NCBI RefSeq assembly: GCF_036711975.1
Contig: NC_091973.1
Span: 4,588,001 to 4,652,000 of the forward strand
DNA: 64,000 nt
DNA from: Onthophagus taurus
Taxonomy: Eukaryota > Arthropoda > Insecta > Coleoptera > Scarabaeidae
Reading direction: 5' to 3'
In this document: positions 24,076 through 35,800 of the stretch, in pieces
Position numbering within the stretch: position 1 is the stretch's first letter
Layout: each line of letters opens with the position of its first letter
Notes under the pieces: model-generated
What the model was told of the DNA's origin: nothing
Databases searched by the model: none
The model's input: only the letters and a program-made list of their open reading frames with translations
Made by a program: the position numbers and the translations under genes

Positions 24076-24932
24076 TAGAAATTAACACACGAGAATAGTT
24101 ATTAAACAGAATACAAATGGCTGCTACTGAAATAAGAAGTCATCAGTCGTTGTGAAGCATGTATTCTAGCAGAAGGAGGCTATTTCTATGTGTTTTGAAA
24201 AAAATGTAGCAGTTAATTATGATATAAAAATTAAAACATATATGTCAAAGTTTGATGAAATAGATAGATATAGAAATTTTAATATTTTTCGTGTAGCGCC
24301 ATCTATAAGTAAATAATTGAACTATTTCATTGGCATGAAGTTGTCGCAATTTACTATCATTTTTTTTTTGATAATCAAGAAAATTAAGTTACACATTTAG
24401 ATTTTGCATTAAAGTTAAATAGTACGCAATAAACAAAAAGTTTAAGATATTTTTGTTTCGATTTCTAAATAAGTTAATTAATTGGGTTAAGAAATATGTC
24501 ATTAATTATTATTGATGATGATTTCCCATAATAAATAATAAATTTATTGCTAAGATAATGATAATAAATAAAAAAATTAATAATTAATACATATTAAAAT
24601 TTTCGTTAAAAACAGAAATAAAACATTTTTCGAGTTACAATTGAATATGTAACGGTTACACATAAAAATTTTTATTACAAATTGTAAATTTTTAATCGTA
24701 ACAATCACCGATAAAAAAAGTTGAGTCAGAATTACTTTACAAATTAAAAATAAAAAAAAATCATGAAACTGTGTTATATGGGTTGCATAGTTTGGAGGAG
24801 ATTGACGTTAATCAGTAAAAGGGGGAGTGGGTATACGTGTTCAATTCGTTTTCTATCAGAGAACTAGACAGAACTAATCAGAGTGCTAAATTACGTGCAA
24901 CGGGGTGTGTATCGCATGACAGATAGCCGAAG
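24076..24932 (+). promoter_or_regulatory. Upstream region and 5' UTR of the EHD gene
   Basis: It is very AT-rich to about 24770, then turns GC-richer over the last 150 bases (ATCAGTAAAAGGGGGAGTGG; CAACGGGGTGTGTATCGC) before the start codon. No coding frame is seen. The core promoter position is inferred from this composition change only. Confidence 0.35.
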
Positions 24933-27900
24933 ATGTTCAGCTGGCTGAGCAAAGATAACCACAAACAAGATGTGTACGAAAATGTGGTACAGGGACTCAA
25001 GGAAATCTACAAGACAAAACTTCTCCCTCTGGAAACCCACTATCAATTCCATGATTTTCATTCGCCCCAATTGGAGGACTCGGATTTCGATGCAAAACCG
25101 ATGATTTTACTTGTTGGGCAATATTCAACCGGAAAAACCACTTTTATCAGGTATTTGTTGGAAAAAGAATTTCCTGGAATGAGAATTGGACCCGAACCTA
25201 CAACCGATAGATTTATTGCGGTAATGTATGATGAACGTGAAGGCATGATACCAGGTAACGCTTTGGTCGTTGATCCAAAACGACAATATCGACCGCTTTC
25301 CAAGTTCGGAAATGCCTTTCTTAATCGCCTACAATGTTCTCTAGTCGATTCACCTGTTTTAAAAAATATATCAATTATTGATACCCCGGGAATTTTATCA
25401 GGTGAGAAGCAACGAGTAGATAGAGGATATGACTTTACGGGAGTCTTAGAATGGTTTGCGGAGAGAGTTGATCGTATAATATTACTGTTCGATGCACACA
25501 AATTAGATATTTCCGATGAATTCCGTCGTTCTATAGAAGCATTAAGAGGTCACGATGATAAAATCCGTATCGTTTTAAATAAAGCCGATATGATTGATCA
25601 TCAACAATTAATGAGAGTGTATGGGGCCCTTATGTGGTCATTAGGTAAAGTTTTGCAAACACCCGAAGTTGCAAGAGTTTATATCGGTTCATTTTGGGAT
25701 CAACCGTTACGTTTTGATACAAATCGACGTCTCTTCGAAGATGAAGAACAAGATTTATTCAAAGATTTACAATCGTTACCCAGAAATGCAGCCTTGCGGA
25801 AATTGAACGATTTAATCAAACGAGCTCGACTTGCTAAAGTTCACGCCTTCATCATTTCCGAATTGCGTAAAGATATGCCGAGTGTTTTTGGTAAAGATTC
25901 GAAGAAGAAAGAATTAATTAAAAATTTAGGACAAATTTATGAAAAACTTCAACGTGAACACCAAATTTCACCCGGCGATTTTCCGGATATTAAGAAAGTA
26001 CAAGAAGTTCTCAATAACTTAGATTTCACCAAGTTCCATCCGTTAAAACCAAAATTATTGGAAATTGTTGATCGTATGCTTAGCGACGATATCTCTAAAT
26101 TAATGGCTATGATTCCTCAAGAAGACATCAACAAAATTGACGATAGTTATATCAAGGGCGGGGCATTTGTTAATGTTGAAGACACAATTTCACCATTTGG
26201 TTACAAAAGAGGTGAAGGAATTAATGCCGGGTTTGGTGAACCCGAATGGATTGTTAATAAGGAAAAACAAAGTTACGACAACATCTTTAAATCGTTACAA
26301 CCCATCGATGGCAAAGTTACGGGAGCTGGTACGTATTTATTTAATTATCGACAACGGAATTTTCTTTTTTCAATTAAGATTAATTGTCGCGTTTGTCTTG
26401 CGCAAATTGAAAATTATGGTAATTTTTCCTACTCGCTCATAAATTGCTATACAACACTCTTTTAAAACAATTATTAGGTACGCCAACAGCGTTTTTTTAA
26501 GTTCATTCTTCAATTCTTTTTAATCTGTCTGAGAACGTGAACACCACATATTTCGAATTAGTGAACGATATAAATAGAGGGTCAGAAAATACTATGACTT
26601 CGTTTACTTTCGTAGAATTATTTTTTTTATATCGATTACATCTTTATCTTAATTATTAAATTGAAACGTTATACAGTCTGTCCGTAAAGTAAGGAATATA
26701 AGCGATAAAATGTCGGCCGCCCCAAGTACTATTAATAATAGTTAAGTCGGACGAGATTATTTCTTTTATAAATTTCAAGCAGGTTAAGAGAAATAATCTC
26801 GCTCCAAGTATCACGAACAATACAATAAGTCTACTCTGCTTGAACTCAACCCAAGCACCATGAGCAATATTTAAGGCGGCCGAGATTATTTTGTATATCA
26901 CAAATATAACGCGGGGCAGCCGACATCTTCGAAGTCGGCCGAGATTATTTCTTTCATAAATTTCAAGCAGGTTAAGAGAAATAATCTCGGCCGACTTCGA
27001 AGATGTCGGCCGCCCCAAGTATCACGGACAATACAATAAGTCTACCCTGCTTGAACCCAACCCAAGTACCATGAGCAATATTTAAGAGAAATAATCTCGG
27101 CCGACTTCGAAGACGTCGGCCGCCCCAAGTACCATGAGCAATACTTAGGGCGGCCGACGTCTTCGAAGTCGGCCGAGATTATTTTTCTTAATCTGCTTAA
27201 AACTTATGGAAGAAATAATCTCGGCCGACTTCGAAGACGTCGGCCGCCCCAAGTATCACGAACAATACAATAAGTCTACCCTGCTTGAACCCAACCCAAG
27301 TTCCATGAGCAATATTTAAGAGAAATAATCTCGGCCGACTTCGGAGATGTCGGCCGCCCCAAGTACCATGAGCAATACTTAGGGCGGCCGACGTCTTCGA
27401 AGTCGGCCGAGATTATTTTTTCCATAAATTTCAAGCAAGGTAGACTTATTGTATTGTTTGTGATACTTGGAGCGGCCTACGTCTTCGAAGTCGGCCGAGA
27501 TTATTTCTCTTAATCTGCTTAAAATTTATGGAAGAAATAATCTCGGCCGACTTCGAAGACGTCGGCCGCCCCAAGTATCACGAACAATACAATAAGTCTA
27601 CCCTGCTTGAACCCAACCCAAGTACCATGAGCAATATTTAAGAGAAATAATCTCGGCCGACTTCGAAGACGTCGGCCGCCCCAAGTACCATGAGCAATAC
27701 TTAGGGCGGCCGACGTCTTCGAAGTCGGCCGAGATTATTTCTTCCATAAACTTCAAGCAGGGTAGACTTATTATATTGTTCGTGATATTTGTTGCAGCCG
27801 ACGTCTTCGAAGTCGGCCGAGATTATTTCTCTTAATCTGCTTGAAATGTATGGAAGAAATAATCTCGGCCGACTTCGAAGACGTCGGCCGCCCCAAGTAT

Positions 27901-28554
27901 CACGAACAATACAATAAGTCTACCCTGCTTGAACCCAACCCAAGTACCATGAGCAATATTTAAGGCGGCCGATGTCTTCGAAGTCGGCCGAGATTATTTT
28001 TCTTAACCTGTTTGAAATTTATGGAAAAAATAATCTCGGACTTCGAAGACATCGGCCGCCCCAAGTAATATTTCTTCCATAAATTTCAAGCAGGATTTTT
28101 CGATAATCCCTTTATAATAATTTTATCGCCATGTTTGTTAAAATTAATCAAAACTCGAAACACACCCAAATTGAAATTTTTAATAACCATTATTTACATG
28201 CTCATTTAGGATGTTTATTTAACACACCTAAAAAAAAATTGTTTAACTGTGTGCGTTACGCATGATACCATTGTGTATCATTATCCGTTTACGTAATAAT
28301 AAACTTGATAATATAAGTTGAGATAAGTTATATATAAATATGATTTTGTTTCAGCTGCAAAAACGGAAATGGTAAAATCGAAATTACCGAATACTGTTTT
28401 GAGTAAAATTTGGAAATTGGCTGATGTTGATAAGGATGGAATGTTGGATGAAGAGGAGTTTGCACTAGCAATGCACCTAATAAGCGTGAAGATCGGTGGA
28501 AATGATATCCCGGCTTCTTTACCGGACCATTTGGTGCCGCCGTCCAAACGTTAA
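24933..28554 (+). CDS. Past1: EH-domain containing dynamin-like ATPase (EHD/Past1)
   Basis: Two coding exons, 24933-26328 and 28355-28554, join in phase 1 to give 531 aa (EHD proteins are about 534). The N-terminal helix MFSWLSKDNHKQDVYENVV is followed by a dynamin-type ATP-binding domain: P-loop GQYSTGKTT at 62-70, DTPG at 150-153 and NKAD at 216-219. A helical middle follows (LARVHAF-like LAKVHAFIIS). The C-terminal EH domain has WKLADVDKDGMLDEEEFALA, an intact EF-hand-like calcium loop, and ends LVPPSKR. EHDs tubulate endosomal membranes and drive endocytic recycling; Past1 is the single insect member. The intron holds GC-palindrome cluster 2. A downstream AATAAA near 28932 fits the 3' end. 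Confidence 0.97.
26705..28095. repeat. GC-rich palindrome cluster 2, inside the EHD intron
   Basis: About 17 copies of the same TTCGAA-centred palindrome as at 14.5-16.3 kb occur in both orientations, with related spacers (CAATAAGTCTACCCTGCTTG; CCCAACCCAAGTACCATGAG; GAGATTATTTCTCTTAATCT). Spacer variants differ from cluster 1 (CTGCTTGAACCC here, CTGCATGAAATT there), so each cluster expanded locally. It occupies most of the 2-kb intron. Confidence 0.93.
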
Positions 28555-30640
28555 TACCATCAAAAAGTATCGCGATAAAACCCCTTATCACAAGTGCTAT
28601 TTATTCCTTTTTTTAGATTTGTGCCTCTTGTTCATTATTTTTTTCCGTTATTTTTTCCTGAAGGTAATAAACCGGAATCAATGACGTCGGCACCATTACG
28701 AGTTTAGGAAAATTTGTGATAGTCGATGTACATATTGTATTATAAAGTCGTGCCGCACGTTTAAATAATATATAAAAATAATAAGGGGTGCGATCAAGCC
28801 CTCTTGGTGTGTGTTTTTATTTTGAAATGTTTAACTTTCGTTTATAGATTTACAGATAATGTGTATAGGCATTTTTTCATTTGCTAATTAATATCACCAA
28901 TGTTCATATATTTAAATTTCTAAAAATATTAAATAAAAAGTTTGTACTTTTATTTTAGTTTTATTTCTTCTTTTCTGTCCCACATAAATAAGGTTCTCGA
29001 AAAATTACTGAAGTATTTTATCTATAGATAAGGTAAGCTTATTTAAAGTGTGCTCTAATCGCAAGGTAAACGTTACATAACCATTAAACTGGTAGCAAGA
29101 AAGGTGATTCATTTCGTATCATATAGATATTGTAACAAATTGATAACACTTTTGCAAACTTATTCTAAACGGCTAGTATTTAGCTAAAGTGTATTTGATT
29201 CATTTTTAATGAAGTGTAAACGTTGCTATTTGCTATTTGATTGTAATACTACGTAATTTACTATGCGGTAGGCGGTGTGTTTAAATAACTTTGTGTAGGG
29301 AAACTCTTAAGTGCTCTTTATTATTCTTGTTGCTTGTTGATGTTAGTAAGTTAGTAGAGCAAAAGTAGGAAGGATATAACCCATCGTCTCTTAGAAGAAA
29401 TGTCCTTGTATTATTTATTATCATTCCTACAATTGCATTTACTAACTCATTAATATATATTTTTTTTTATTTTACAAATAATAATAAAAGTTCGTTGTCC
29501 GGGTCTGTTTTAACTTGAATCAACTTGATTCACCAAGTCTCTTAATGACCTCAGTTCCATTTAACTCAACTTCCTGTCGGGTTTTGTATTCTCGTTGTCG
29601 TTCGCCATTCATCTCAACCATTGAATTAAATCGCTTTAATTTGATTACCAGAATGCAGTTTATATAATTTCCGTCATAAAAAAACAAACCCTATTTAATC
29701 TCTTTTATCGATCAATACAGAATCAAACAATGATGTTGTAAATATATCTGGTTTAAATGGGATTTATTATAGAAAAAGGGATTTTTTATTTTTATATAAA
29801 TATATAAAAGTTTTTATCATTTTCGTTTCAAAGAAGTAACCGAACCAAAATGGTAAATAAGGCATGAAAATGTTTTCATTTTATTATAGGAAACCGCAAC
29901 ATCTACCGCAAAACTTACCTGCGGTTCTTGATGTCATTTTTATTAATACATAGTAGTACTCAACCTTATAACCAATATTTAACAGAATTGCTTTCGCTTT
30001 TGTAGACACTTTAAAGTCGTTGTATTTGGTTATTTATGTTATTTTTAAAATAAATATAAAATTGAATCACTCGTTATAAATTCCAGATTCCAAGAAGAGA
30101 TCTAGAAGCACTGCAGCAAAGAATTATCTAGAGTAAAATCGCATATCAACTGAGAGAGGAGTTAGACCAAATAGAAAAGATCTCATTTATTTTCAAAAAG
30201 TTGGAAACTGTGACGATTCCGACAATCGAATTGGCGCTGCGAAAAATAAAATTAACAAGGAAAATTGTAATTATGACGGGAGGAGACAAAATTAAAAATT
30301 GCGACCAAACTCAAAGGCCAAAGGAATGCTTTTTAAGACACTGAACACAAGTGGCCCATAATAAGCGAAGAGGCCACCACCATTGTGTAGCGGGGTTGAG
30401 TGAGGTTGGGTTGGATTTGGTTGGATTTTGACAAGACGTATAAAATAAAATCGGAAGAGAATTAGATATAAACAGTATCTTTGAAGTACTTCTAGAGACA
30501 AAGGATAAAGGAAGAGAAGTGATGAATTACCTGACTGAGGTTATGATGGAGAAGGAATGAGAAGAGAAGAGAGAGACAGGAGGACTCCAACCAAAATGTA
30601 GGCGAATAATAAGGAAAAGAAAGAAAGAAAAGATGAAAAA
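28555..30640. other. EHD 3' UTR and intergenic region
   Basis: 28555-28960 is probably EHD 3' UTR ending near AATAAA at 28932. The rest is AT-rich without a recognised gene. From about 30090 to 30640 the text becomes purine-rich (GAAGAGAAGAGAGAGACAGG) with short coding-like stretches such as TVTIPTIELALRKIK, perhaps the ORF1 part of a dead LINE. Confidence 0.4.
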
Positions 30641-30699
30641 CGAGTGTTATGCCCAAGAATAGTTATATTTTTATATTTTATTAGCGAAACCGGTATTCA

Positions 30700-31020
30700 A
30701 AAGCGAAGGAAAGAACAGAAATTTCCACCAACTCGAAAATCTCAGGCACCAACAGTGCGCCAAAAAAAAATGGTTGGATTAGGTTGGGTTGGGTTGGGTT
30801 GGGTGATGGAGATGGTAAATGGCAAAGTTGTCAAATTCTCCAGATGGCTCCAACTTCGGAAACTCTGCAAGTTGATTCTCCATTATATATTAGAGCCGTT
30901 ATACCTTGATAGCTAGTGTTATAGTTCTAGTTTTACTTCAAAAGAAATATACAACAATCTAGCGCTGGATAACAATTAACTTATTGTTAAATTTTCCATT
31001 TGGAGGAAATACTCTTCTAC
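30700..31020 (+). repeat. Dispersed repeat with TTGGG tract and LINE 3' tail, copy 1
   Basis: It begins CTCGAAAATCTCAGGCACCA, has GGATTAGG followed by four GGTTG-type repeats (30778-30805), then GATGGAGATGGTAAATGGC and a tail ending AATTTTCCATTTGGAGGAAA. The same start and tail recur at 31458-31555 and 32690-32890, where an R1-type pol fragment lies between them. Confidence 0.75.
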
Positions 31021-31457
31021 AGTGTTGTTAAATACCCGGGTATTTATTTTCAAGGGTAAATTTCCTGGATATATACCCGGGGGTATTTCCCCAAGATGGG
31101 TATTTAGAGGTATTTATAAAATTTAATTTAATTTATGTTGATGGTAGTTTTGCAAGCACTTCAAGAATGCAGAGTCGATTGGATATACCAAACTTATTTA
31201 TAACATCTACTAGAATGCTACAATGACGGTAAAATTGCATGAAAGTACTGAAGAGAGTAGAAGTAATAAAGTACTGATTGTGAGTAAAACAAAGCGATAC
31301 ACTGTTGAACCCAAATTGTTCATTACAGTCCTGGAGAGTGCATTTAAACAACTGGATTAGACCCAAAAAGGCATAAACATTGATAGCAAATGCTTAAGTA
31401 AGTATAGTTCTTATTTCGGATAGCCGTGGAGAGATGACTTAAAGGAGCTGAATTCCA

Positions 31458-32890
31458 CTAGCTCGAAAATCTCAGGCACCAAAAAAAAAGGGTCGGATTA
31501 GGTTGGCTTGGCTTGACTTGGCTTGGCTGGGGTTGGGTTGGGTTGGGTTGGGTTCCTGTCGAAGAGGGAGGTGGTGGCTTCGAACGGAACAGTATGGCAG
31601 ACCAACAGCGGGGTTCCACAAGGTTCGATACTGGGCCCTACGCTGTGGAATATATTTTATGACGAAATACTGCGAATGGATATGGAGCGTGGAGTGAAAT
31701 TAGTGGCATATGCTGATGATCTTGCCCTCATCGTATGCGCCAAAACCAAGGAAGAGGTAGAGGACAAGGCTTGTTACGCGAGCGAGAGAGTCATAAGAAG
31801 ACTAAACGAGATGGGAATCAGGGTGGCGGCCAAAAAGACCGAAGTGGTAGTCCTACAAGGAAGACGAAAGGTGCCAAAAATGAAGGTTGTCATTGAAGGC
31901 CAAACGGTGGAAAGTTCACCAATGGTAAAATACCTGGGGGTTTATCTCGATAAGGACATGAGAATGACGGCGCATGTCAGGGAGATCACGGAAAAGGCTC
32001 TGAAGATGGCTAATATACTTAGGAAGATCATGCCAAATGTGGGGGGACCAATAAGCAGCAAAAGGAAACTGCTAGCTACTACGGTTACGTCGGTCTTGCT
32101 GTATGCGGCGCCCACCTGGAGTAGAGCATTAAAATATAAGTGCTACAGGAAGATGCTTAACGCAATAAACAGGAAGTTAGCGATAAGCATAACATTAGCG
32201 TATTGCACGGTCTCTGCAGAAAGTGTCGAGGTGATAGCTGGTATGCCTCCGATGGACCTGCTGGTGGAGGAAAGAGTCTCCCTACACGAAAGAGGGAGAG
32301 AGAGAGAGCAAGAACGAGATAAGGGAAGATCTGATGAGGATATGGCAGAATAGGTGGGATCAGTATGATGGATGGGCCAGGACCATTATTCCGAAGGTAA
32401 AACCATGGATGGAGAGAAAGTGGGGGGAAGTTGACTACTTCCTAACACAGGTGATAACGGGCCACGGTATTTTCGGAACATATTTATGTAAGATCGGGAA
32501 AGCATCATCTGCACAGTGTTGGTTCTGTGGGTTAGTGGATACACCAGAACATACGGTGTTCCACTGCCCGAAGTTTGCGGCGGACAGGACGAGGTGTTTT
32601 GAAGTGTGTCGGGAAACGGTGACCAAAGATAACATCGCGACACTAATGTTAGCCGATGGCGAGACCTGGGAGAAAATCGGAGGGTACGGGTTGGGTTGGG
32701 TTATGGAGATGGTAAATAGCAAAGTTGTCAAATTCCCCAGATGGCTCTTTCAGAAGCTCAGCAAACTGATTCTCCATTATATCTTGATAGCTAGTGTTAG
32801 TTCTAGTTTTATTTCAAAAGAAATATACAACAATTTAGAGCTGAATAACAATTAACTTATAGTTAAATTTTCCATTTGGAGCAAATACTC
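31458..32890 (+). mobile_element. R1-clade LINE, 5'-truncated, within a TTGGG-bearing repeat
   Basis: The reverse transcriptase half is open from about 31551 to 32353: NSGVPQGSILGPTLWNIFYD, the catalytic AYADDLALIV box, KTEVVVLQG and VKYLGVYLDKDMRM. A second frame from 32334 continues RWDQYDGWARTIIP, EVDYFLTQVITGHGIFGTYL and the C-x2-C-x7-H-x4-C knuckle CWFCGLVDTPEHTVFHC. This order is that of R1/TRAS/SART-clade elements. The RT amino-terminal part, the endonuclease and ORF1 are missing and one frame change separates the two halves. The 5' edge is a GGTTGGGTTGGG run (31501-31553); the 3' edge is a similar short run, then a tail shared with 30808-31020. Confidence 0.88.
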
Positions 32891-35800
32891 ATCTATCATG
32901 GAAAACAAAAAATCTTATGAAAAGCTCATTGTATTATTGAAAATACATTTGGAATTTTGGTTTCTAGATTCAAAGTCTAAAAAATTACTTATTTTTAAAA
33001 ATGAGTCAATTTTAAATGTTATTAGATAACAGTTAAAGTATTTTGAAATAAACAAACGTTATCTTAATGATATGATGTAGTTAAAATGTAACTAAAATTA
33101 TTAGTATTGATTTAGTATAACATAGAGATAAAATGAGAAAAAGTTATGCAACTCAAAATACATACTTGTATTATTGTACGTATAAATTTGAAATATAAGT
33201 GTATTTAAAAAAGGAAACTGAATAGTAGATTTAAGTTTTGGGTAGGAAAACGTTAACCGTGAATTAGAAAGTTGTAAAGGAATGCGAATCGATAATTTTT
33301 TAAGTAAACCGACCGTGGAAAGGTCGTCCGAAAATGGTTTTAAAACGAATAAAAATTTTAATATTAAAAAAAAAATAAGAAAAAACTTGAAAAGTAATAA
33401 ATACAAATCCCGACCGAAAGCGTAGAAAGGTCGGAGATGAGTCAGTGTTCCCGAAATATCTGGTAGAAAACCAGATGTTTATTTCGTACTTTCGCACGAT
33501 TAGAATCGAGTCAAAATGAAATCGTATCCAAAATAGGAAAGGAATGAAAATATAATTTTATTATATTTTGAATTTAAAATAAAATTGTTTCTCTCTCGTT
33601 TTGGTTTTTTGGTTTTTGGTTCGCTTGCGCGAGCCAAGCGATCCTGTCTGTATTAGTCATCTGCACTCTCACCTTCTTTTCGAGGCTGCGCAGAGCTTAG
33701 CCGTCGAAGCCAATGATAATACTCGACGGCGGCGAATCGCAATGCGGGTTTAAAACTAAATATACGGCGCGGAGTGAGTCACGTACTGTACGCTCTCAGA
33801 TACCCAAACGTACGGACGTTGTTACTTAAAAAATAATACTAAAAAAAAACATTTATCTCAAAAAGATAACATCTTTCGAAAAAGTTCAAAAAATCCAAAC
33901 GAATATTTTCAAATTCCGATTTAACCAGCGAGCACAGTGATTAATTCAATATAAAATAAAACGTTTTAACCGGGAAAATCGATAAGTTAACATTTTTTTA
34001 AATAAAACGTGAAATGTACGTCGACATCCAACGAAATGATAGTGATGAGTGGATGTTGAGTCTCCAAACACCTTGCGGATTATTACTTTGGTGAGATCTT
34101 GCGAAATGGGTATTCGCCGCAACGTGAAACAATTGTGACAGTTCCTGGATTATCCAGAAAATCATCTCGTGTCGAACAATTTATTTTTCGTTCAATTTTT
34201 TATTAAATCAGCAAAGAAAAGAAATCACGTAAGTTAAAATTATATTACATAAAAATGAAAAAGGAGTAAGATGACACTAATTAAAATTTTAATATAAAGG
34301 TTTATTAACCATTGTTTCGTTTAATGTTTATTTTATTTCCTTTTTTAATCTTCATTTTATTAAAAAAAATCAGGTTAATTTTTTGATTTGAAATCCCCCT
34401 AAATTTTTTTTTGGTTCAACCCTCGAACAGATGTGTCCAGGTAGAATTTTATCTTCTACAACAGGTAGAGGAGACGAATTTAAAACCCCCCATTGAATTC
34501 CAAGGTGTTTTAAAATCATATGATTCTTAAACTTCCTTAATTTATTTCTGAAATTTAAATGATGCCATAAAAAAAGAAATAATTGTCATCGTAATCTAAT
34601 CTAAAAATTTTATTGGACGCCCATAAATTAATGTTGCTTTCTTATTTTATTGTATATAAAAAATCATTTAAATTTAAAAAAAGTTAATTAAGTTAAAATA
34701 ACGTCATAAAACGTCACGAATGACGATGTTAAAATCGTTTTCGAAAAGAATGAGCCGGATTTACAACGTTGTTGAATGAGAAAAACGATCAGTAGTACTA
34801 TTAAATCGTAGTGTAGTAATAAATTTCGGATTAAAATTAAAAAAAAAAAAGCGGAATTGAATTTAAAATTGATTTGAATCGAGGACACTAAATGAAAGAC
34901 AAATATTGAAACGAATACCAATTTCGTTGGATTTACACGGAACTATACAAGGTTTTTACAAGTGAAATATCAACCTAGCAACCAAAGCGGAAGCACCGGA
35001 TTGAAATTGATTGAAAAATACGGTACGGGAAGTAGCAATGAGCCTTGCAGGGAAAGATAATTCAAATTAACAATTTAAATAGAACCATCGCTTGCTATTC
35101 GCTCCGACAATACTCTATGTACGTATTTTTTTAATGACACATCACTATTTTGTTTACACATTTTGTGTATTTGACCGCCTAAATGTTAAGAATAAAACTT
35201 TTAATTATATATAAAAAGTGTTCTGACGTTTTATGACGAAACTCTAAGTGAGTGTGTATTTTTTCTCTTTTTATGACGCATCACTACGCATATATGATTC
35301 GTTGAAATTAAAAAATCCCCTTCATTTGAAAGTTATTAAAATAAAAATAATAAATACGCCATAATTTTTATGTTTGGAAATAACGTTTCGATACATTTTA
35401 AAATTAATTATTTTTAACTTATGCTAAATTAAAATCTTTTTTATCTTCGAATGTATTCAATCTTACAATTCGATCGAATATCTTATCTTAAACACTTAAT
35501 CATGTTGGTTACTATCTACTATTTCAATCGATCATAAATTAGGGGATCGTGTCAACAGAGTTTTCAACTTTCCCTAAAATCCATTGAGTCTCATTAGTAT
35601 TTCTGAACGGGTCAGAAAGATTTTGGAATTTTGCCAAGATATATTTATAACCCATTATTTTGTTCAAAATCATAACTTAATTATGTCTTAGCCACCAAGT
35701 TGTTGCGATTTGATGAACATATTATATCTTGAACCAAAAATAGTGCTTCTTCAAAAGCAGCTATATTTATTGTATGCCTAACATGTACAATTAATTTCCT

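Noticed and set aside
25058-25501. 147-codon antisense frame in the EHD exon
   Set aside because: It is a shadow of the conserved GTPase-fold coding sequence on the plus strand.
31020-31450. Possible hAT-type remnant around TACCCGGGTATTTA and a 77-codon minus-strand frame
   Set aside because: No transposase motif or inverted repeat pair could be shown, so it is left unassigned.
32386-32731. Antisense frames across the LINE pol fragment
   Set aside because: They mirror the real reverse-transcriptase coding strand and show no motifs of their own.
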